Below are positions 35,646 through 41,343 of a stretch of 41,343 nt of DNA, one piece after another; the stretch's first letter is position 1; every line of letters starts with the position of its first letter. The notes under the pieces were generated by a model. The model saw only the letters and a list, made by a program, of their open reading frames with translations. It did no database searches and had not been told where the DNA came from. The stretch is from Magnetococcales bacterium (lineage in GTDB: Bacteria > Pseudomonadota > Magnetococcia > Magnetococcales > UBA8363), in NCBI GenBank assembly GCA_015232645.1, contig JADFZF010000005.1, positions 1 through 41,343 on the forward strand, read 5' to 3'. The translations under genes were made by a program, and so were the position numbers.

Positions 35646-38600
35646 TCAAGCGGGACGATTGAATTGAATGATTGCCGCATCACAATCATTGGCGACCCGT
35701 TCTGCTTTCTTGATCAGGTCGGGGGTCAGTTCGATGCTGCCCAACACCCCTTGTTTCACCCGACTCACCTCCTTGGATTTGCCTTCATGCATGATGGTGA
35801 CGTTTTCGAACAGAGCACCGACATCCAAGTAGCATTTTTTACAATTGGTACATTTATGGGCATCTTCAGGGGCGATGACCACCAAAGGTTTGGCGGAAGT
35901 ACCCTTGCTGCCCGCCGCGGTGGCCGCATCGCCCGCCGTGGACACGCCCGCCCCAGCCAGAACCGAACCGACGATGCCTGCCGCCGCCGCCCGGGCCCCC
36001 GAGGCCAGTTCCGACATGCCCCGGGCGATGGAGTCCATCGACTCCTCCCGTTCCTTGACGGCCTGCTCGTAACGTTGTTTCCAGAGTTCCATCTCCTTGC
36101 GATGGCTCTCTGCCATCTGCCCCAACTGCATTCCGGAAAGAGTCTGCAACGAACGCCAATTGCGCAGGCAGTCGTCGGTCAGGTTGACAATCGCCGGCGA
36201 AACCGCCAGTCGGGTCAGATGGTTCTTTTTATCGGTGCCCCAGATGAACGGGGTCAACCCCTCCCGGGCCTCGCGCGACAGGGCGATATACTGGGATATT
36301 TCCTTCAGTTCATCCTCATCGCGTACCGGACGGAAATGTTTCTTGAAACGCCCTTCGCGAACGGCGAAATCGGCGGGTGTGAAAGGAATCTGCTTGATTT
36401 GCGGATGGCCCTCATCGTCATCGTAGGTGAAAGTAGTCTGGCTCCAATCCTGAGAGGGATCGGGGTTGCCCTCGATGGAAAAGCGTTCCGCCAGAGTCTC
36501 GCCCGCCAATGGATTATGGACGAATACCGGATTGAGCCGGCTTTGCACCGCTTCCCGCGCCCGCCGGGTCGAGGCATTGTCACCAATGCCGTGTTCCGGC
36601 TGACAGGGGGTGTACACCGTCAATAACGCCGGCGATTCCTGATAGTTGAGCAGCTCCAGGACGCTCTTGAGAAAATGATTCTGGATCCCCACCGAAGTCT
36701 GCACCACGAACACCTGCGGATGGAACGCCGCCAGAAGGCTGAACTCCTTGCGGCTTTCCGCCTTGCCCGGATGCTGCTGACCAAAACGGGACAAGTCCGA
36801 ATCCTGTCCGATATAACTGGAGGTGGAGGCCTGTCCACCGGTATTGGAATAGGTCCCGGTGTCCACCACCAGGCATTTGACCGGGGTGCGGGTGGATAAC
36901 AACCGCGACAAGGCGCCAAAGCCGATGTCAAACTGGGAACCATCGCCTCCCAGGGTGAAGACCGAGGGCAGCAATGCCCGTTCCTCGTGGCTGAAATTCT
37001 CCCAGCCGAAATATTTGAAATACCGATCGTGAACGCTGGCATCGTAGCCATCGTTCAACTCCAGTTCCGCCACCCGGACCGCCTTGAACTCCCGGGCCAC
37101 GCTTTGCGCCACCCCTTCAAAAATACCCTTGGCCAACGGGGCGGTATCGTGGAACAAACTGTTGACCCACGGATCGGTGTAGGGATTGAACGGAAACGTC
37201 GAACCATACACGCTGGTGCATCCGGTAGCATTGGCGAAAACGGCATTGGCGGGACCGTTGCCGGTGGGGCCGCTCTCCAGGTGGAACAGACTTCGCTCCA
37301 TGATGCGCAGGGATTCTTGCAACCGCTGCCGCCGCACCTGATCGCCATTAAGTTGCCCCAGCTTGTCTTTCACCGCCTGGATCAATTGTTCCAGCTGCAG
37401 GATGCGCCGCCGATAGCGTTCGCTGTGGAGAGCCCGGTTCATGCCGGTGACCAGGCGTACCGCCGTCACCTCACCGCAACCCCGGCAGGCGCCATGGCCG
37501 CCGGTCAGGGCGTAATAGTTCTTATGGTCCAACATCATCCGTTTGGTGTCGCCGGAGGGGGTAAGGGCGGTATTGAAAAAGCGGTTGGGGGTATTGGGTA
37601 GACGGGACAAAAACGTCAATCCCTCTTCCAGGGTATGGGCTATTTCCGGGGTCTGAACCTTTTCCACCAACGCATGCGGACCGCAGACATCGACGCATTC
37701 CAGACATCCGGTACACTTCCAAGGATCGACCACCACCGAATACAGGCCTCCGCTTCCCGGGACCGCTTTTTCCATGGCATCGAAAAAAGGCCGGGTTTTG
37801 GCCACATGGAACTTGGCCAGCACAGCGACCAGCTTGGAAAAATTTTCCCGGGTGGTGGTGCTGGAACCAAAATCCATACCGATATCCATCTGGAAGCCGG
37901 CATCCGCCACGATGTCACTGAATGATTTGGGGTCCTTGGGGGGCAATTTGCGATACATCTCCCGCACCACGTTGGACAGCGGGATCACCAGATCGCTCAA
38001 CGCATGGCGTTGCGGTTCCGGAATATCCAATTGGGCAATCCCGGTGGTGATCAAATCGTGGATTTCATGGACTGTGTTGGGAATGGCCGCGTCGGGACAG
38101 GCGATGGCGCACTCCATGCACCCGGTGCACAGGTGGGGGACGAATATCGGGACGTCGAGGCGAAACAATCCCTTGTCCTTCCAGGCCGCGGTGGCGATGG
38201 GAATATGCAGCCCCTGTCCGGGGTAGATGGGGCTTTCACTGATGGTCCCCGCCTTGAAAGGGTCGACGGCGGTGCGGCCGAAATAGTCCTGATCGAACAT
38301 GCCGGCACAATTGGAGGCGGGTCGACGCTGCACCATGGAAGCGGAAACCGCAACTCCTGCCCCTCGGGTGACATTGGCCACCCCCGCCTCAGCTTCGGCG
38401 AAAGCGGGTTCGTTGTAATCCACCCGGCGGGTTGCCAGGATGCCGCGTTTGATCACGGCCATGTTGCTGGCCACCACCTTGTCGCCTTTGGCGCCGAATT
38501 TTTTTTGAATCTGGTTTTGAATCTTGGTCAACAAAGTTTCTTCGCTGGAGGCCCCCATCACCTGCGCAACGTTGCCGCACATGGCGCCGATAAAGGCAAT

Positions 38601-40688
38601 CCCCATCATCCTGACCTGAAGGTCCTGGGTCGGGGCATTTTCTTTGGCGATGCTGAAGGCATCCACCACATAAAACTGGACCCCCTTTTCCCGGATCTGG
38701 CGTCGGGCTGCTGCCGGCAATCCCTTCCACACTTCCAACGGCGTCTCATTCGATTGCATGATGAAGGTCCCCCCATGCGCCAAGCCGCGCAGGGGGTTGG
38801 TGTGTTCGAAAACCTTATGATCGGGAGAGAGGACGATCTCCACTTCCTCCAGCTCCGCATTGGTGATCTTGATGGGTTCGGGACTGAGGGTCAGGTAGAA
38901 ATTGGTGGGGGCGCCGCTCTTTTCCGAACCGTATTTGGGGGCCGACTTGGAGTGCAATTCCATGACTCCCGCCAGGATATCGGTCAGCAGCTTGCCGGTG
39001 GCGATGGTACCGTACCCTCCCACCGAGTGAAACCGTACCCGCAAGGCCCCCTGGGGCAGAAGATGGGGATTGGGATCGGTGGGAAAGGACATCCGGACTG
39101 TTTCGGGATAGGCCAGCCGCAATTGTTGTTGCAGATCCATGAGTTCCTGGTCCTGGGTTTCCTCGAAAAACCGGGAGCCCAGATAGAACAACGGCACATT
39201 CTGTCCTTCTTCCATGTTACGGAACGCCGCCGCCAGATGTCTCGGCTGCAGGTCATGGCCGCCGAGACCGAAAATACCGGTGCACAGCGTCGGAGCCTCG
39301 GCCAGAGGTGGAATGTCGTCATGGCGTTGCTGCCGGTGGTTTTGCACCGCCTTGAACAAGGCATTGCCCACCAGTTCGCTCAACAGGGTGGAATCGGAAC
39401 GCTCCAAAACCGTCACCGCTTTTTTGCCGCTCAAAGCCTTGACCACGTCGCCCTCGGGAAACGGCATGAACTGCTTGATGGACACCGATCCCACCCTTTT
39501 TCCCTGCTGCCGCAGGTGATCCACCATCGCTTCGCAATCGTCGGTGACCGAACCCATGGAAACGATGACATAATCGGCGTCTTCGTTCCGGTAGGCCCGT
39601 ACCGGATGATAGACCCGACCAGTCAGGCGGGAATAATCGTCCATGGCTCTGCGGATGAACCCGGGGACCGCCCCGGCAAAATGGGTCCGATGGTCGGCCG
39701 ATCCCCCCTGAAAGTCGGGTTGGTTTTGCACCGGGCCGGTGCTTCCCGGATTATTGGGGTCGATCAGGGCGGGTACGCGTTGCCGCGTCCCTTTGGCATG
39801 GGCATGACGCCACTGCCGGCTCCATTTGGCCTGCAGGGAGGGGGGGATCCACTCCAGGGTGGCGCCGATGGTGGTTCCCTCGCCATCCTGTTCTATATCC
39901 CGGGCCTGGGCATCGAGATGCGCCATCAGGGGGGCGACAGCCGCTTCATCAAAATCGGCTCGATGTCTTTGGATGAACTGCTTGAGTTGAAACACCCTCC
40001 CCTTGGCACCAAAGAGCATCTCCTGCGCCATGGTGGGGCAAGGGATCCGTTCCTCGGGATCGCCCAAAAAGGTGGCCAGCAATTCCGGTTCCGGCAACCG
40101 CGCCTCGCTCTGCATGTGGGAGGTCGCAAACCCATCCATGGCGTTGGCCACTGGAATCAGCGATTGCGCGCTCACCTTGTAACTGATGGCTGCCAGATCG
40201 GCCGCCTCCTGAGGGTTACTGCCGAAGAGGATGGTATACCCCGAATTGACCATGGCATAGACATCGTCGTGTCCGGCCATGACGTTCAGGGAGTGTTTGG
40301 AGACGACACGGGCGGCGATGTGGAGGACGAAACCACCTACCTTTTTCCCGGCAGTGACATAATGGGATTCCAACCCGTAAAGAATTCCCTGACTTGAAGA
40401 GGCATTGGAGACATAGAGCCCTCCGGTCATGGCCGCCCCGAGGGCGCCGCTCTGGGCCGAATGTTCCCCCTCCGGTTCGAAGAAGAACGGATGTTTTCCC
40501 CAGACATTCATGCCACCGTTGGCACGGAATGATTCGTATATTTCAGAGATTTCCGTGGAAGGGGTGATGGGATAACCGATGACTCCACCACACACATGCC
40601 CCATGACATGAGCCACGGCGCCATTCCCATGGATGACCGCCTTCAAACCTGGGAATTTGGGCTGCTCTGAATGATTTCCATTTGCCAT
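35646..40688 (-). CDS. Pyruvate:ferredoxin (flavodoxin) oxidoreductase, long form with extra C-terminal Fe-S module
   Basis: This 1680-residue single-chain 2-oxoacid:ferredoxin oxidoreductase is of the NifJ/PFOR type, probably pyruvate-specific, interconverting pyruvate plus CoA with acetyl-CoA, CO2 and reduced ferredoxin. Order: alpha (GYPITPSTEISE, 38-49), transketolase-C (about 365-490), gamma (VGGYGTIATGKLL, 556-568), two 4Fe-4S motifs (C854 to C864; C992 to C1002), and the TPP domain (ACRGCGE 1067-1073; ATGCTSVYG; GDGSQFDIGFGAL 1248-1260; SNTGGQAS). A coiled-coil insert occupies about 1085-1140. Canonical enzymes have about 1200 residues. The C-terminal 1520-1680 adds a coiled coil, an Ala/Gly-rich linker and a CTNCKKC cluster motif (1613-1619) with C1669. 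GGGGAAA precedes ATG 40688. It heads the operon with the NfnB-NfnA-like gene. Confidence 0.93.
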   Translation of the reverse strand: MANGNHSEQPKFPGLKAVIHGNGAVAHVMGHVCGGVIGYPITPSTEISEIYESFRANGGMNVWGKHPFFFEPEGEHSAQSGALGAAMTGGLYVSNASSSQGILYGLESHYVTAGKKVGGFVLHIAARVVSKHSLNVMAGHDDVYAMVNSGYTILFGSNPQEAADLAAISYKVSAQSLIPVANAMDGFATSHMQSEARLPEPELLATFLGDPEERIPCPTMAQEMLFGAKGRVFQLKQFIQRHRADFDEAAVAPLMAHLDAQARDIEQDGEGTTIGATLEWIPPSLQAKWSRQWRHAHAKGTRQRVPALIDPNNPGSTGPVQNQPDFQGGSADHRTHFAGAVPGFIRRAMDDYSRLTGRVYHPVRAYRNEDADYVIVSMGSVTDDCEAMVDHLRQQGKRVGSVSIKQFMPFPEGDVVKALSGKKAVTVLERSDSTLLSELVGNALFKAVQNHRQQRHDDIPPLAEAPTLCTGIFGLGGHDLQPRHLAAAFRNMEEGQNVPLFYLGSRFFEETQDQELMDLQQQLRLAYPETVRMSFPTDPNPHLLPQGALRVRFHSVGGYGTIATGKLLTDILAGVMELHSKSAPKYGSEKSGAPTNFYLTLSPEPIKITNAELEEVEIVLSPDHKVFEHTNPLRGLAHGGTFIMQSNETPLEVWKGLPAAARRQIREKGVQFYVVDAFSIAKENAPTQDLQVRMMGIAFIGAMCGNVAQVMGASSEETLLTKIQNQIQKKFGAKGDKVVASNMAVIKRGILATRRVDYNEPAFAEAEAGVANVTRGAGVAVSASMVQRRPASNCAGMFDQDYFGRTAVDPFKAGTISESPIYPGQGLHIPIATAAWKDKGLFRLDVPIFVPHLCTGCMECAIACPDAAIPNTVHEIHDLITTGIAQLDIPEPQRHALSDLVIPLSNVVREMYRKLPPKDPKSFSDIVADAGFQMDIGMDFGSSTTTRENFSKLVAVLAKFHVAKTRPFFDAMEKAVPGSGGLYSVVVDPWKCTGCLECVDVCGPHALVEKVQTPEIAHTLEEGLTFLSRLPNTPNRFFNTALTPSGDTKRMMLDHKNYYALTGGHGACRGCGEVTAVRLVTGMNRALHSERYRRRILQLEQLIQAVKDKLGQLNGDQVRRQRLQESLRIMERSLFHLESGPTGNGPANAVFANATGCTSVYGSTFPFNPYTDPWVNSLFHDTAPLAKGIFEGVAQSVAREFKAVRVAELELNDGYDASVHDRYFKYFGWENFSHEERALLPSVFTLGGDGSQFDIGFGALSRLLSTRTPVKCLVVDTGTYSNTGGQASTSSYIGQDSDLSRFGQQHPGKAESRKEFSLLAAFHPQVFVVQTSVGIQNHFLKSVLELLNYQESPALLTVYTPCQPEHGIGDNASTRRAREAVQSRLNPVFVHNPLAGETLAERFSIEGNPDPSQDWSQTTFTYDDDEGHPQIKQIPFTPADFAVREGRFKKHFRPVRDEDELKEISQYIALSREAREGLTPFIWGTDKKNHLTRLAVSPAIVNLTDDCLRNWRSLQTLSGMQLGQMAESHRKEMELWKQRYEQAVKEREESMDSIARGMSELASGARAAAAGIVGSVLAGAGVSTAGDAATAAGSKGTSAKPLVVIAPEDAHKCTNCKKCYLDVGALFENVTIMHEGKSKEVSRVKQGVLGSIELTPDLIKKAERVANDCDAAIIQFNRPA

Positions 40689-41126
40689 TGTCTTTCCCCA
40701 TCTTGTAAATTTCGAAGATTCTTTCTCAACGTTTCGACCATATCATCCGAACACGACGGTTCCCCCGCACCAACGCGAAATGATCTGGGCAACTGGAGCG
40801 GCTTTCCGAAGACCCGAGGAGAGTTCCAATCCTTAGCATTGATCAAGAATCTCCTCACCGCAGGATACCGGTTCTAAAGCACCCTCGTCCCGGAAGCAAG
40901 CACAATTTGCATTTTTTTTATCTGCACAACCCGGGAAAGACCGTTGAAAACTGTCTCTGAAAGTCCGACAATCTTCCGGCAGGCAAGTTCCGAAAATATG
41001 CGATCTTAATTGTCGATCGTGCAGGACCCCTATCGCCGCGTTCGTTGCCGAAAGGGACCTTGAAGACCTGCATGATTTCAGAATAACCTGGGAAACTTCG
41101 GACGGCGATCGAAACATCATGCTCAA
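40689..41126. other. Intergenic region upstream of the POR operon
   Basis: About 440 bases between the minus-strand POR gene and the plus-strand tRNA. It should contain the POR operon promoter and the tRNA promoter. No confident promoter hexamer pair, gene or repeat was found by eye. Confidence 0.5.
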
Positions 41127-41216
41127 GGTGGGTTGGCAGAGCGGTTGAATGCACTAGTCTTGAAAACTAGCAAGGGGGTAACTCCTTCCAGGGTTCGAAT
41201 CCCTGACCCACCGCCA
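41127..41216 (+). tRNA. tRNA-Ser (anticodon TGA)
   Basis: The acceptor stem GGTGGGT pairs with ACCCACC, discriminator G at 41213, and CCA is encoded at 41214-41216. The anticodon arm is CTAGT-CTTGAAA-ACTAG with anticodon TGA, reading serine UCN codons. The long variable arm (CAAGGGGGTAACTCCTT region) is typical of tRNA-Ser, and the T arm CAGGGTTCGAATCCCTG is intact. A T-rich stretch follows and may terminate it. Confidence 0.97.
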
Positions 41217-41283
41217 TCTAGTTTTTTATTCTATTTTTATTAACCCGGCGATAAAATAGGCGCGATCTGGTATACTGCAGGGC

Positions 41284-41343
41284 ATGGAAAAAATCGATGC
41301 CCGCCGACTCGGAAGAGAGGCCCAGCAACAGTTAAGGAATCAA
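41284..41343 (+). CDS. IS630-family-like transposase, N-terminal fragment (runs off window)
   Basis: The first 20 codons read MEKIDARRLGREAQQQLRNQ and continue beyond the window. This resembles the N-terminus of IS630-type transposases (M-x-K-I-D-A-R-x-L-x-x-E-A-x-x-x-L-R), which precedes their helix-turn-helix. The ATG lies 67 bases after the tRNA-Ser gene; a TATACT box at about 41271-41276 is close upstream. With only 20 residues visible the assignment is tentative. If correct, the insertion sequence end should lie between the tRNA and this ATG. Confidence 0.5.
   Translation, partial: MEKIDARRLGREAQQQLRNQ

Noticed and set aside
38004-40397. 797-codon open frame on the plus strand antisense to the POR gene
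   Set aside because: The opposite strand encodes an unmistakable PFOR with all catalytic motifs. The antisense frame is a by-product of GC-rich codon bias and shows no family pattern.
1-41343. CRISPR array, prophage or toxin-antitoxin module
   Set aside because: No regularly spaced direct repeats, phage structural genes or paired small antitoxin/toxin genes were found on reading both strands.

Overview
The window looks like a chromosomal segment of a Gram-negative proteobacterium with moderate-to-high GC coding sequence. The gene mix is Pel-type exopolysaccharide export, a NodT-type outer-membrane lipoprotein, IalB and H-NS homologues, abundant c-di-GMP signalling, monomeric NADP-isocitrate dehydrogenase, and a giant pyruvate:ferredoxin oxidoreductase next to a fused ferredoxin/NADPH transhydrogenase-like flavoprotein. 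This would suit an anaerobic or microaerophilic proteobacterium, for example a Magnetococcia-like lineage. The lineage is an inference from gene content only; no 16S or other marker gene is present. Layout: (1) 1-5.8 kb, plus strand: the 3' end of glycogen synthase (glgA), a GH57 alpha-glucan-active enzyme, phosphatidylglycerophosphatase A (pgpA) overlapping cinA by ATGA, a 29-bp perfect inverted repeat, a convergent SemiSWEET sugar transporter on the minus strand, and a GT4 glycosyltransferase. (2) 5.8-6.9 kb: gene-free, with a MITE-like inverted-repeat element and other hairpins. (3) 6.9-19.6 kb, minus strand: a CHASE2 hybrid histidine kinase translated just ahead of a REC-GGDEF diguanylate cyclase; a NodT lipoprotein with an EmrB-type drug/proton antiporter; and a coupled Pel export block (a membrane/HEAT/TPR/cyclic-nucleotide-binding protein, then pelF, then pelG). 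(4) 20.1-24.3 kb: a small Cys-rich secreted protein on plus, then minus-strand IalB, SAM methyltransferase, a B12/radical-SAM protein, and an H-NS family protein with a good sigma70 promoter. (5) 24.5-27.5 kb, plus strand: monomeric isocitrate dehydrogenase and a GNAT acetyltransferase. (6) 27.5-31.5 kb, minus strand: a second GGDEF protein, an orphan FtsX-like permease, and a second small secreted protein with its own promoter. (7) 31.4-32.7 kb: an AT-rich gene-free region with a strong hairpin and the second copy of the MITE-like element. (8) 32.7-40.7 kb, minus strand: the two-gene operon of a 1680-residue pyruvate:ferredoxin oxidoreductase and a 956-residue NfnB-NfnA-like fusion. (9) Right edge: tRNA-Ser(TGA) followed by the first 20 codons of an apparent IS630-family transposase. 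How the genes may work together: the POR/Nfn-like pair plausibly links pyruvate oxidation (or reductive pyruvate synthesis) to ferredoxin and NAD(P)H, complemented by NADPH from isocitrate dehydrogenase. The Pel block is the most unusual regulatory arrangement. The gene coupled to pelF carries a cyclic-nucleotide-binding domain, and no pelD-like c-di-GMP receptor is visible, although two diguanylate cyclases with intact catalytic and inhibitory sites lie within 12 kb. The best candidates for something undescribed are this Pel-associated cNMP protein, the C-terminal tethered ferredoxin-like module of the POR, the MITE-like repeat pair and the 29-bp perfect palindrome.
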